This document shows positions 31,396-43,526 of a stretch of 64,000 nt of DNA, in pieces. Origin of the DNA: Isoptericola chiayiensis. Lineage in GTDB: Bacteria > Actinomycetota > Actinomycetes > Actinomycetales > Cellulomonadaceae. Both the position numbers and the translations under genes were made by a program. The notes under the pieces were generated by a model. It had not been told where the DNA came from. It saw only the letters and a list, made by a program, of their open reading frames with translations, and did no database searches. Within the stretch, counting starts at the first letter, position 1; the number at the start of each line of letters is the position of its first letter. The stretch lies in assembly GCF_013149805.1 (NCBI RefSeq), contig NZ_JABEZT010000003.1, positions 496,001 to 560,000 of the forward strand, in the 5' to 3' direction.

Positions 31396-33033
31396 TCACG
31401 CGGCGTCGGCCGCGGCGCCGTCCGGGTCGGGCGCCGGCGAGACGGGCAGCGGACCCTCGCCGCCACGCAGCCGCCGGGCCACGAGCTCGGCGCTGATCAG
31501 GCACATCGGCAGGCCGACGCCGGGCACCGTCGAACCCCCGGCGTGCAGCAGCCCCGTCACCCGGCGCGAGACGTTGCCGTCGCGCAGGAACGCGCTCTGG
31601 GCCAGGGTGTGCGCCGGGCCCAGCAGGCTGCCCGAGAACGCCGACAGGTCCGCGGCGAAGTCCCCGGGACCCACCGTGCGGCGCACGGCGACGCGCTCGC
31701 GCAGGTCGTCGACGCCCGCCCAGTCGGCCACGCGGTCGATCGCCGCGTCGGCGACCTGCTCGACCATCGGGTCACCCGTGCCGTCGACACCGCCGCGGCC
31801 GATCGTCGGGTCCGCCGGCACCGGCACGAGCAGGAACAGGTTCTCGTCACCGTCCGGCGCCACCGTGGGATCCGTGCGCGACGGCGTGCACACGTACAGC
31901 GACGCGGGGTCCGGGATCCGCCCCGCGGCGATGTCGCCGAAGTTGCGGTCCCAGTCGGCGGTGAAGAACAGCGAGTGGTGCGCCAGCTCGGGGACCCGGC
32001 CGCGTACCCCCAGCATCGCCAGGACGCCCCCGGGGCCGGCGTCGAGCCGGTCCCAGCGTCCGGGGGAGTGGCTGCGCAGGCGGGGCGGCAGCAGGGCCGT
32101 CTCCGCGTGGTGCAGGTCCGTGGCCGTCACCACGACGTCGGCCGCGGCGTGGTGCGCGGTCCCGTGCACGTCGGACCAGCGCACCCCCGTGACGCGCGCC
32201 CGCGGCCGCCGCGGGCCGGGGACCAGCTCACGACGGCGCCCCGACCGGGCCACGGGCGGCGCCCCGGTGCCGGTGGTGCTGACCGCCGTCACCGTGGCAC
32301 CGGTCCGCACGGTCACCCCCGCCGCCGTCGCCAGCGCGGCGACCCGCTCGATCAGGTGCGCGAAGCCGCCCTGCGGGTAGCGCACGCCACCGTCCAGGTC
32401 GAGCGAGCTCATCAGGTGGTACAGCGCGGGGGTGCGGTCCGGGGAGGACCCCAGGAAGACCGCCGGGTAGCCCAGGACCTGGCGCAGCCGCACGTCGTCG
32501 AACCGCGAGGCCGTGTGCCCGGCCAGCGAGCGGGACAGCAGCGGCGTCAGCCGGTGGGCCCGGCGGAGCACGTCCGCGTGGGTGAACGGCCGCAACGAGT
32601 CGAACGACGTGTACAGGAACCGCCGCAGCGCGACGTCGTAGGTGTCGTGGGCCTGGTCCAGGTAGCGCTCCAGCGCCGCACCGGCACCCGGCTCCACCGC
32701 CTCGAAGGCCGCCACGTTCGCCGCGCGGTCCCGTGACACGTCGAACGGCCCGGGGTGCCCCTCGAAGAACACCCGGTAGGCCGGGTCCGGCGCGACCAGG
32801 TCCAGCTCCGCCTGCGTCGAGGAACCCATGAGCGCGAAGAAGTGGTCGAAGACCTCCGGCATCAGGTACCACGACGGGCCCGTGTCGAACCGGAACCCGT
32901 CGCGCTCCCACGACCCGGCCCGGCCGCCGACGCGGTCGTGCCGCTCCAGCAGCTCCACCTCGTGCCCGTCCCGGGCCAGGAGGCCGGCGGTCGCCAGCCC
33001 GGCGATCCCGCCGCCGACGACGACGACCCTCAC
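31396..33033 (-). CDS. crtI: Phytoene desaturase
   Basis: FAD-dependent desaturase that converts phytoene to neurosporene or lycopene. The dinucleotide fold VVVVGGGIAGLATAGLLARD opens the protein; DRVGGRAGSWERDGFRFDTG and GPSWYLMPEVFDHFF follow; the C-terminal signature is GLLHAGGSTVPGVGLPMCLISA. At 545 residues it is longer than the ~500 norm, partly because of an Arg/Pro-rich insertion around residues 265-290 (SGRRRELVPGPRRPRARV) in the middle of a usually compact region. GTG at 33033 overlaps crtB by GTGA. It is the last gene of crtE-crtB-crtI; no cyclase or elongase gene follows. Confidence 0.93.
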   Translation of the reverse strand: MRVVVVGGGIAGLATAGLLARDGHEVELLERHDRVGGRAGSWERDGFRFDTGPSWYLMPEVFDHFFALMGSSTQAELDLVAPDPAYRVFFEGHPGPFDVSRDRAANVAAFEAVEPGAGAALERYLDQAHDTYDVALRRFLYTSFDSLRPFTHADVLRRAHRLTPLLSRSLAGHTASRFDDVRLRQVLGYPAVFLGSSPDRTPALYHLMSSLDLDGGVRYPQGGFAHLIERVAALATAAGVTVRTGATVTAVSTTGTGAPPVARSGRRRELVPGPRRPRARVTGVRWSDVHGTAHHAAADVVVTATDLHHAETALLPPRLRSHSPGRWDRLDAGPGGVLAMLGVRGRVPELAHHSLFFTADWDRNFGDIAAGRIPDPASLYVCTPSRTDPTVAPDGDENLFLLVPVPADPTIGRGGVDGTGDPMVEQVADAAIDRVADWAGVDDLRERVAVRRTVGPGDFAADLSAFSGSLLGPAHTLAQSAFLRDGNVSRRVTGLLHAGGSTVPGVGLPMCLISAELVARRLRGGEGPLPVSPAPDPDGAAADAA

Positions 33034-33959
33034 GAGCGCACCCGCCCGGCGGCCTCGCGGGCGGCGGCCGCCAGCACGATGCGGGCCTTGACGGCGTCCG
33101 GCACCCGCACCCGGCGGGTGCGCAGCGTCGCGGCCGGGGTGCGGTGCAGGCGCCGGGACAGCTCGGCGAACAGCCCGTGCGCGGTGCGCACGGCCAGGCG
33201 GCTGTTCCGGGGCAGGTCGCTGACGGCGGTCGCGGCGGCGTCCAGGTCGGCGTCGACGTCGGCCAGGAGCGCGTCCCGGTCGGCGTCGGTGAAGGAGGCG
33301 ACGTCGAGGCCGGGGAAGTAGGTACGGCCGCGGCCGTCGACGTCGTCGGCCAGGTCCCGCAGGAAGTTGACCTTCTGGAACGCGGCCCCCAGCCTCCGCG
33401 CCCCCGGGGCCAGCCGCTCGTAGGCGGCGTCGTCGCCGTCGACGAACACCCGCAGGCACATCAGGCCGACCACCTCGGCGGACCCGTACACGTACTCCTC
33501 GAAGCTGTCGGCGTCGTGCTCGGTGACGGTCAGGTCGGCCCGCATCGAGGCGAAGAAGGGCGCGGTGAGCTCCGCGCCGATCCCGAACCTGCGGGCCGTG
33601 CGGGCGAACGCGTGCACCACGAGGTTGGTGCTGCGCCCGACGCGCACCGCCTCGGCGGTCTCGGCCTCCATGCCGTCCAGCAGGGCGCCGCGCTGCTCGG
33701 TGGTCAGCTCGACGTCGATGTCGTCGACGATCTCGTCCGCGACGCGCACCAGGGCGTAGACGGCGCGCACGTGGTCGCGGACCTCGGGACCGAGGAGCCG
33801 GCAGGCCCACCCGAAGGACGTGGAGTACTCCTCGACCACGGTGGCCGCGCTGCGCGTCGCCGCGACGTCGTAGGTCGTGGCGGGCTCGTCGCGGCGTGCG
33901 GGCGCGGCCTGCTGCCGGTGGTCGGTGGTCGCGTCGTCACGGTCGTGCACGAGGGTCAT
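33030..33959 (-). CDS. crtB: Phytoene synthase
   Basis: Head-to-head condensation of two geranylgeranyl-PP to phytoene. The 309 residues show SFGWACRLLGPEVRDHV, YALVRVADEIVDDID (first Asp-rich motif) and FQKVNFLRDLADDVDGRGRT with YFP (second Asp-rich motif). The ~30-residue N-terminal extension is polar and variable. ATG at 33959 overlaps the crtE stop by ATGA, so it is translationally coupled in the middle of the crtEBI operon. Confidence 0.95.
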   Translation of the reverse strand: MTLVHDRDDATTDHRQQAAPARRDEPATTYDVAATRSAATVVEEYSTSFGWACRLLGPEVRDHVRAVYALVRVADEIVDDIDVELTTEQRGALLDGMEAETAEAVRVGRSTNLVVHAFARTARRFGIGAELTAPFFASMRADLTVTEHDADSFEEYVYGSAEVVGLMCLRVFVDGDDAAYERLAPGARRLGAAFQKVNFLRDLADDVDGRGRTYFPGLDVASFTDADRDALLADVDADLDAAATAVSDLPRNSRLAVRTAHGLFAELSRRLHRTPAATLRTRRVRVPDAVKARIVLAAAAREAAGRVRS

Positions 33960-34978
33960 GCTGCCTGCACCGCCGTCCCGGCGCTCGTCGTCGGGGCGGC
34001 GTGCCCCAGGACGGCGGCGACGGCGGCGTCGAGGCCGATGCCGGTCGCCGTCCGCAGCGCGGCCTGCTCGAACCGTCCCGCCAGGTCCTCGGCGGTGCTG
34101 CGGGCACCGCACTCCTCGAGGAGGGTGCGCGCGAGGTCGAGGTCGGCGTCGGTCGCGTCGGCGCGGCCGACGAGCGGTGCGAGCCGTGGCCAGACGTCGG
34201 TGCCGCGCGCCAGGGCGACGAGCACCGTGCAGCGTCCCTCGCGCAGGTCGGTGCTGGCCGGCTTGCCGGTGCTGGCCGGGTCCCCGAAGGTCCCCAGCAC
34301 GTCGTCGCGGACCTGGAAGGCCACGCCGAGATGCCGGCCGATCGTGACGAGACGGTCGTCGAGGTCGCCCCGGCCGGCGAGCGCGGCACCGAGGCGCATC
34401 GGGAGCTGGAACGAGTACGCGGCGGTCTTGCGCTCGGCGGTGAGCAGCACGTCCTCGAGCCCGGCACCGCGGTGGGCGTCCGCCCACACGTCGCGCAGCT
34501 CGCCGTCGGCGGTGACGTGCAGGGCCTCGTCCATGAGGTCCAGCAGGCGTGCCGTGAGCACGGGGTCGGCGCCGCACAGCGCGACGTCCCGCACCGCACC
34601 CGCGAGCGCGAGGTCCCCGGCGAGCAGGCCGGCCGCGGCGCCGACGTCGTGCGCGGCGTCCTCGGCGGCGCCGGTGCTGCGCGCCCGTGCCGCGTAGACG
34701 CCGGCGACGTTGGCCCGGCCGCGGCGGTACTCGTCGTCGTCGATGACGTCGTCGTGCGCGAGGAAGGCGACGTGGAGGAGCTCGACGGCGTCGGCCACGC
34801 GGTCCACGACGTCGCGCGGGGCGGGGGAGCAGGGCCCGGCGAGCGCGTCGTAGGTGGCGGTGAGCAGCCTCGGGCGCACCCGCTTGCCGCCCTCGGTGGT
34901 GGTGCGCAGGGCCTGCCAGAGCGACAGGTCCGGTGGGGGGTGCGGTCCGTCCACGAGCTCCTCCTCGATCGATGTCAC
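33956..34978 (-). CDS. crtE: Geranylgeranyl diphosphate synthase (polyprenyl synthetase)
   Basis: A 340-residue trans-prenyltransferase that supplies GGPP. GGKRVRPRLLTATYDALAG opens the domain; the first Asp-rich motif is AFLAHDDVIDDDEYRRGR; FQVRDDVLGTFGD is the second. GKPASTDLREGRCTVLVALA is the conserved C-terminal block. GTG at 34978 is the first in-frame start before the divergent MarR gene. First gene of crtE-crtB-crtI. Its promoter overlaps two inverted repeats, so it is likely under the MarR protein's control. Confidence 0.93.
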   Translation of the reverse strand: MTSIEEELVDGPHPPPDLSLWQALRTTTEGGKRVRPRLLTATYDALAGPCSPAPRDVVDRVADAVELLHVAFLAHDDVIDDDEYRRGRANVAGVYAARARSTGAAEDAAHDVGAAAGLLAGDLALAGAVRDVALCGADPVLTARLLDLMDEALHVTADGELRDVWADAHRGAGLEDVLLTAERKTAAYSFQLPMRLGAALAGRGDLDDRLVTIGRHLGVAFQVRDDVLGTFGDPASTGKPASTDLREGRCTVLVALARGTDVWPRLAPLVGRADATDADLDLARTLLEECGARSTAEDLAGRFEQAALRTATGIGLDAAVAAVLGHAAPTTSAGTAVQAA

Positions 34979-35010
34979 TAGCCTAGCAAGTGACTAGTTC
35001 GTCTAACTAG
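34974..35010. promoter_or_regulatory. Divergent crtE/MarR operator-promoter
   Basis: Two adjacent perfect inverted repeats fill the 46-bp gap: GTCACT/AGTGAC (34974-34979 and 34989-34994) and CTAGTT-CGTCT-AACTAG (34994-35010). TATCAT at 35012-35017 is a -10 for the MarR gene, 7 bases before its GTG. TAGGCT on the minus strand (34985-34980 region) is a -10 candidate for crtE. A repressor bound here would cover both promoters. Confidence 0.6.
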
Positions 35011-35024
35011 GTATCATCGAAAGC

Positions 35025-35576
35025 GTGACCGAGCACCCCGAGACCGACGGGGACCCGTACTTCTACGGGCCCGGCGACGACGCACCCCGCAGCCTGCTGG
35101 AGGCGCTGCGCGTCTTCCGGCGCTCCGACGAGGTCATGCGCCGCCGTGCCGTGCGGGACATGGACATGAACCTCACCGACCTGCGGGCGCTGCGCCACGT
35201 CATCGCCGCCGAGCGCCACGACCGCCCCGTCACGCCGCGGGGGCTGGCCGCCGACCTCGAGATCTCCACCGCCTCCACCACCAAGCTGCTCGACCGCCTC
35301 AGCGCCTCCGGACGCCTCGAACGCCGACCGCACCCCCGTGACCGGCGCTCCGTCGTCGTCGTGGCCACCCCCGCCGCCCACGCCGAGGTCCGCGACCGGC
35401 TCGGCGGGGCGCACGCCCGCATGATCGAGGTCGCGCGCGCCGTGCCCGAGCACTGCCGGCCCGCCGTGCGGGACTTCCTGCTCGGCATGGCGGCGTCGGT
35501 CGAGGAGTCCGACGACGACGTCGCGGGCAGCGTCGTCGGCGATGTCGGGACCGTGCGCCCGGCGTCGGTAGACTGA
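35025..35576 (+). CDS. MarR family regulator, CrtR-like by position
   Basis: A 183-residue winged-helix regulator. The DNA-binding part is DLRALRHVIAAE, PVTPRGLAADLEISTASTTK and LLDRLSASGRLERRPHPRDR with the wing. Divergent placement next to crtE matches CrtR of Corynebacterium glutamicum, a MarR repressor of the carotenoid operon that responds to GGPP and related prenyl diphosphates; function here is inferred from that placement. The C-terminal ~20 residues are acidic. A -10 hexamer lies seven bases before GTG and there is no Shine-Dalgarno, so the message is probably leaderless. Confidence 0.88.
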   Translation: MTEHPETDGDPYFYGPGDDAPRSLLEALRVFRRSDEVMRRRAVRDMDMNLTDLRALRHVIAAERHDRPVTPRGLAADLEISTASTTKLLDRLSASGRLERRPHPRDRRSVVVVATPAAHAEVRDRLGGAHARMIEVARAVPEHCRPAVRDFLLGMAASVEESDDDVAGSVVGDVGTVRPASVD

Positions 35577-35691
35577 CCCCGCACCGGCCCCCCGCGCGGG
35601 TCGCGTGCGAACCAGGCCCGGACCGACGCCGGATGCCGTCCGCGGGCGGTGATCACCCGGTCCGGCGACCCGTGCGACCCGAGGGAACTTC

Positions 35692-38025
35692 ATGACCGCC
35701 GCTGCCGAGGCTGCCGCCCCCCGTCCGACGCTCGACACCGTCGAGAACGCCGCCGCGACGCCCGACGAGACCCTGCCGTTCGGGGAGCTCGGCCTCAAGC
35801 CCGACGAGTACCAGCGCATCCGCGACATCCTCGGGCGGCGCCCCACCGCCGCCGAGCTCGCCATGTACTCGGTCATGTGGTCCGAGCACTGCTCCTACAA
35901 GTCGTCCAAGCCGCACCTGCGCAAGTTCGGCGAGCGCGTCACCCCCGAGATGACGCGGCACCTGCTGGTCGGCATCGGCGAGAACGCCGGCGTCGTCGAC
36001 ATCGGCGACGGCTGGGCCGTGACCTTCAAGGTCGAGTCGCACAACCACCCGTCGTTCGTCGAGCCGTACCAGGGTGCCGCCACCGGCGTCGGCGGCATCG
36101 TCCGCGACATCATCTCCATGGGCGCGCGCCCCGTCGCCGTCATGGACCAGCTCCGCTTCGGGGCCGTGGACCACCCCGACACCGCACGCGTCGTGCACGG
36201 CGTGGTGTCCGGCGTCGGCGGCTACGGCAACTCCCTCGGCCTGCCGAACATCGGTGGCGAGCTCGTCTTCGACGCCTCCTACCAGGGCAACCCGCTGGTC
36301 AACGCCCTGTGCCTCGGCGTGCTGCGGCACGAGGACATCCACCTCGCCAACGCCTCCGGCGCCGGCAACAAGGTGATCCTCTTCGGTGCCCGCACCGGCG
36401 GCGACGGCATCGGCGGCGCCTCCATCCTCGCCTCCGAGACCTTCGAGGACGGCGTGCCCGCCAAGCGCCCGTCGGTGCAGGTCGGCGACCCGTTCATGGA
36501 GAAGGTGCTCATCGAGTGCTGCCTCGACCTGTACGCCGCGCGCGTCGTCGAGGGCATCCAGGACCTCGGTGCCGCCGGCATCTCCTGCGCCACCAGCGAG
36601 CTCGCCTCCAACGGCGACGGCGGCATGCACGTCGACCTCGACGACGTCCTGCTGCGCGACCCCTCGCTCAACGCCGGCGAGATCCTCATGTCGGAGTCGC
36701 AGGAGCGGATGATGGCCGTGGTGCGGCCCGAGAAGCTCGACGAGTTCCTCGCCATCACCGGCCGCTGGGACGTCGAGACCTCCGTCATCGGCGAGGTCAA
36801 CGGCTCCGGGCGCCTCACCATCGACCACCACGGCCAGCGCATCGTCGACGTCGACCCGAAGACCGTCGCCCACGAGGGCCCCGTCTACGACCGCCCCTAC
36901 GCCCGCCCCGGCTGGCAGGACGAGCTGCAGGCGGCGTCCGTCGTCGGGCTCGGGCTGGAGCGTCCGGCGTCGGCCCCTGGTCTGCGCGCGGCCGCGCTGC
37001 AGCTCCTCGGCTCGCCGAACCTCGCCTCCCCGGCCTGGGTGACCGACCAGTACGACCGGTACGTGCAGGGCAACACCGCGCTCGCCCAGCCCGACGACGG
37101 CGGCGTGGTGCGCGTCGACGAGTCCACCGGCCTGGGCGTCGCCCTGGCCACGGACGCCAACGGTCGCTACGGCAAGCTCGACCCGCGCACCGGCGCTCAG
37201 CTGGCGCTGGCCGAGGCGTACCGCAACGTCGCCACCACGGGCGCGACGCCCCTGGCGGTCACCGACTGCCTCAACTTCGGCTCCCCGGAGCACCCCGACT
37301 CGATGTGGCAGCTCGTCGAGGCGATCGAGGGCCTGGCCGACGCCTGCCAGGAGCTCGCGGTGCCCGTCACGGGCGGCAACGTCTCCCTGTACAACGGCAC
37401 CGGCGAGCCGGGCCAGATCGACTCCGCCATCCACCCGACGCCGGTGGTGGGTGTGCTCGGCGTGCTGGAGGACGTGCGCACCGCGCTGGCCTCGGGCTGG
37501 CGGGAGGCGGGCGCGTCGGTGCTGCTGCTCGGCACGACGGCCGACGAGCTCGACGGCTCGGCGTGGGCCGACGTCGTCCACCAGCACCTGGGCGGGCTGC
37601 CGCCGCGCGTCGACCTCGAGGCCGAGCGTGCGCTCGCGTCCGTCCTGGTCGGGGCCCGGCGGTCGGGTGCCGCGACGGCGGCCCACGACCTGTCCGAGGG
37701 TGGGCTCGTGCAGGCGCTCCTCGAGTCGTCGCTGCGGCACGACGTCGGTGTGTCGGTGTCCCTGGACGAGCTGACGACCCGCGACGGGGTGGACCCGTTC
37801 GTGGCCCTGTTCAGCGAGTCGACGGCCCGGGCGCTCGTCGCGGTGCCGGCCGAGCGGGAGGACGAGCTGCTGGCCGCTGCCGCCGAGGCCGGTGTGCCCG
37901 CGCTGCGGCTGGGGACGACCGGCGGCCGCGCCGTCTCGGTGTCCTTCGGCGAGGACACGTTCGAGATCGGCCTCGACGAGGCCCGCGAGGTGCACGAGGG
38001 CACGCTGCCGCGGCTCTTCGGCTGA
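35692..38025 (+). CDS. purL: FGAM synthase large subunit PurL
   Basis: ATP-dependent synthase subunit of formylglycinamidine synthesis; needs PurS and PurQ. The 777-residue small form shows [52 protein letters not shown]-type [10 protein letters not shown]-like segment ([17 protein letters not shown]), [11 protein letters not shown] and [16 protein letters not shown]. It is monocistronic here, 26 kb from purSQ. The ATG follows GAGGGAAC. The leader (35577-35691) has no recognised element. The end is convergent with dps across a repeat-filled gap. Confidence 0.98.
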   Translation: MTAAAEAAAPRPTLDTVENAAATPDETLPFGELGLKPDEYQRIRDILGRRPTAAELAMYSVMWSEHCSYKSSKPHLRKFGERVTPEMTRHLLVGIGENAGVVDIGDGWAVTFKVESHNHPSFVEPYQGAATGVGGIVRDIISMGARPVAVMDQLRFGAVDHPDTARVVHGVVSGVGGYGNSLGLPNIGGELVFDASYQGNPLVNALCLGVLRHEDIHLANASGAGNKVILFGARTGGDGIGGASILASETFEDGVPAKRPSVQVGDPFMEKVLIECCLDLYAARVVEGIQDLGAAGISCATSELASNGDGGMHVDLDDVLLRDPSLNAGEILMSESQERMMAVVRPEKLDEFLAITGRWDVETSVIGEVNGSGRLTIDHHGQRIVDVDPKTVAHEGPVYDRPYARPGWQDELQAASVVGLGLERPASAPGLRAAALQLLGSPNLASPAWVTDQYDRYVQGNTALAQPDDGGVVRVDESTGLGVALATDANGRYGKLDPRTGAQLALAEAYRNVATTGATPLAVTDCLNFGSPEHPDSMWQLVEAIEGLADACQELAVPVTGGNVSLYNGTGEPGQIDSAIHPTPVVGVLGVLEDVRTALASGWREAGASVLLLGTTADELDGSAWADVVHQHLGGLPPRVDLEAERALASVLVGARRSGAATAAHDLSEGGLVQALLESSLRHDVGVSVSLDELTTRDGVDPFVALFSESTARALVAVPAEREDELLAAAAEAGVPALRLGTTGGRAVSVSFGEDTFEIGLDEAREVHEGTLPRLFG

Positions 38026-38031
38026 CGGCCT

Positions 38032-38061
38032 ACAGCTGACAGCTGACAGCTGACAGCTGAC
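38032..38061. repeat. Tandem ACAGCTG repeat
   Basis: Four perfect head-to-tail copies of the 7-mer ACAGCTG (38032-38059) plus two more bases, seven bases after the purL stop. It is a short simple repeat likely to vary in copy number between strains. Confidence 0.9.
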
Positions 38062-38063
38062 GG

Positions 38064-38102
38064 CCGCGGGCCGGAGTCCGTTGCTCGGAGTCCGGCCCGC
38101 GG
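38064..38102. terminator. Large hairpin between purL and dps
   Basis: Two 17-base arms (38064-38080 and 38086-38102) pair with a single G-G mismatch around the loop TTGCT. It is well placed to end purL transcription and perhaps dps from the other side. Confidence 0.65.
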
Positions 38103-38110
38103 CACCACAT

Positions 38111-38190
38111 TGCCGACGTCGGCAGTCCGTGCCCGGATCGGCAGTGTGTCCTGCCGACCTGGCGACGAACTGCCGACGTCGGCAGGTCGG
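38111..38190. repeat. Four-unit intergenic repeat element, copy B
   Basis: Units begin at 38111, 38130, 38152 and 38171, spacing 19-22-19 bp, the same as in copy A at 22.7 kb. Units 1 and 4 start with the perfect palindrome TGCCGACGTCGGCA; unit 2 is TGCCCGGATCGGCA and unit 3 TGCCGACCTGGCGA. It ends seven bases before the dps stop. Confidence 0.8.
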
Positions 38191-38196
38191 AAGGGG

Positions 38197-38682
38197 TCAG
38201 ACCTCGGTGTTCTCCGAGGCGATCATCCAGGCCTGCTTCTCGAGGTCGTGGATGATCTCGTGCAGGAGGTCCGCGGTGGTCGGGTCCTCGGCGTCGACGT
38301 CGTCGTGGACCGCACGGGCGACCTCGACGGTCTGGGTCAGGCGCTCGACGATCGCGTCGACGGTGTCGCCGACGGAGACGAGCCCGGCCGGGTACGGCGA
38401 GAGCTCGGTGGTCGTGGCGACCGTCTCGGACCGGCCGTCGGGGACGACCTGCAGGGCGCGGAGCCGCTCGGCGACGGTGTCGCTGTGCTCGCGGGCGACG
38501 TCGACGACCTCGTCCAGCTGGAGGTGGATGTCGCGGAATCCGCGGCCGGTGACGTTCCAGTGGGCCTGCTTGCCCTGCACGTGCAGGTCGACGAGGGCGA
38601 CGAGGACGCGCTGGAGGCTCGTGGTGAGCTTCTCCGACGCCTGGACGCGGTCGGTGGTGCGATCGATCGACGGAGTGGTCAT
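38197..38682 (-). CDS. dps: Dps family ferritin-like DNA-binding protein
   Basis: A 161-residue Dps that stores iron and consumes peroxide as a dodecamer. Ferroxidase ligands are in GKQAHWNVTGRGFRDIHLQLDE and EHSDTVAERL, and LEKQAWMIASEN is the usual last helix. The N-terminal tail is short and polar without a Lys/Arg run, so DNA binding is uncertain. The ATG has GAGGAG upstream. A -10 candidate TAAACT (minus strand, 38770-38765) abuts a 15-bp palindrome, indicating a dedicated regulator. Confidence 0.93.
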   Translation of the reverse strand: MTTPSIDRTTDRVQASEKLTTSLQRVLVALVDLHVQGKQAHWNVTGRGFRDIHLQLDEVVDVAREHSDTVAERLRALQVVPDGRSETVATTTELSPYPAGLVSVGDTVDAIVERLTQTVEVARAVHDDVDAEDPTTADLLHEIIHDLEKQAWMIASENTEV

Positions 38683-38750
38683 GGTGTGCTCCTCGCTCTC
38701 TCGGGGATCGCCCGGTGGCGGTCACCCCGGGATTCTCCGGTGGTGTCTTC

Positions 38751-38765
38751 CTGGAACGATTCCAG
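38751..38765. promoter_or_regulatory. Operator-like palindrome of dps
   Basis: CTGGAACGATTCCAG is a perfect inverted repeat (6-bp arms, 3-bp centre) lying just downstream of the dps -10. Read as 7-1-7 it resembles the layout of PerR/FurA boxes, although base content is GC-shifted. Confidence 0.55.
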
Positions 38766-38837
38766 TTTAGGTCGCTCGGCGCGACCTCGCCAGCAAGGAC
38801 AGGCACGCCTGAGTGCCGCTGCCGGGGTCGCCGAGAC

Positions 38838-38857
38838 GTGACCTGGGTCACTAGAAT
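38838..38857 (+). promoter_or_regulatory. Promoter with overlapping palindrome
   Basis: GTGACCTGGGTCAC (38838-38851), a perfect inverted repeat, is joined directly to the -10 TAGAAT (38852-38857). The palindrome occupies the spacer of the promoter of the hypothetical gene at 38880. Confidence 0.5.
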
Positions 38858-38879
38858 GGTGGGCAGGAGGGTGCTCACG

Positions 38880-39272
38880 ATGACGTGGCTCGCGGCGTTC
38901 CTGCTGGCCGGCACCGTGCTGCTGGGCGTGGTGGCCGGCACGTCGTGGTGCCGTTCACCGTCGCACCGTGCCGCCGTCGCCCGGCGTCGGCGGCGACGGG
39001 CGGGCCCCGACCCGCTCGTGACGCTGGCGATCCAGATCCGGCTCGGCGAGCTCTCCCGCGAGCTCCGCACCGTCGCGGAGGACCCCGAGGTCTACGCCCG
39101 AGCCCACCACTGGCGGGCCGCCCAGGACGCGTACGACGCCATGCTGCGTGAGGCCTGTCGCGTCGCCGGGCTGTCCGTCGTCGACCAGCCGCTCCGTCCC
39201 GACGAGCACGTCGCCGCGGACGAACGGCTCCGCGAGGAGCTCGAGCTGAGCTCCCGGGGCTGGAACTGGTGA
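38880..39272 (+). CDS. Hypothetical protein with N-terminal membrane anchor
   Basis: A 130-residue protein I do not recognise. Residues 1-22 (MTWLAAFLLAGTVLLGVVAG in part) form a single membrane helix or uncleaved signal anchor, followed by an Arg-rich cluster (AAVARRRRRRAG) and a helical, charged domain with LAIQIRLGELSRELRTVAED and ARAHHWRAAQDAYDAMLREA. ATG at 38880 has AGGAGG nine bases before it. Its promoter overlaps a palindrome. It is convergent with icd. Confidence 0.7.
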   Translation: MTWLAAFLLAGTVLLGVVAGTSWCRSPSHRAAVARRRRRRAGPDPLVTLAIQIRLGELSRELRTVAEDPEVYARAHHWRAAQDAYDAMLREACRVAGLSVVDQPLRPDEHVAADERLREELELSSRGWNW

Positions 39273-39291
39273 CCCCGCACCGCACGCGACC

Positions 39292-39405
39292 GCGAGGTAG
39301 GCAACAACGTCGCGAGGTAGGCAAACGTCCCGCGAGGTAGGCCACGGATCCGTGGCCTACCTCGCGGGACGTTTGCCTACCTCGCCGAGGGTTTGCCCAC
39401 CTCGC
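39292..39405. repeat. 20-bp-period array with a 74-bp perfect palindrome
   Basis: The 11-mer GCGAGGTAGGC occurs at 39292, 39312 and 39332; its complement GCCTACCTCGC at 39355 and 39375, and a one-mismatch copy at 39395. Bases 39312-39385 form a perfect 74-bp palindrome with no spacer (arms 39312-39348 and 39349-39385, centre GGATCC). It fills the gap between convergent genes and may act as a terminator on both strands. Confidence 0.95.
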
Positions 39406-39421
39406 GGGAGGGCGGGGAGGG

Positions 39422-43393
<3,972 letters not shown>

Positions 43394-43526
43394 TTACATC
43401 GATGCACAAGGTGGCGCTCGTCACGCCTCTATTTGTTAACTTGCCTACCTACCGAGCGGTACCCCCTGGACGCGCAGCAGCGTCACCGACCGGCGCACAG
43501 CCGCGCCGACGAAAGGAAGGACCACG

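Noticed and set aside
38032-38190. CRISPR array
   Set aside because: Repeats are 7-mers or 14-mers without constant-length unique spacers, and there are no cas genes.
43441-43455. Further copy of the 39.3-kb array unit (TTGCCTACCT) upstream of the ABC importer
   Set aside because: Only ten bases match, there is a single copy and no 20-bp period, so chance is likely.
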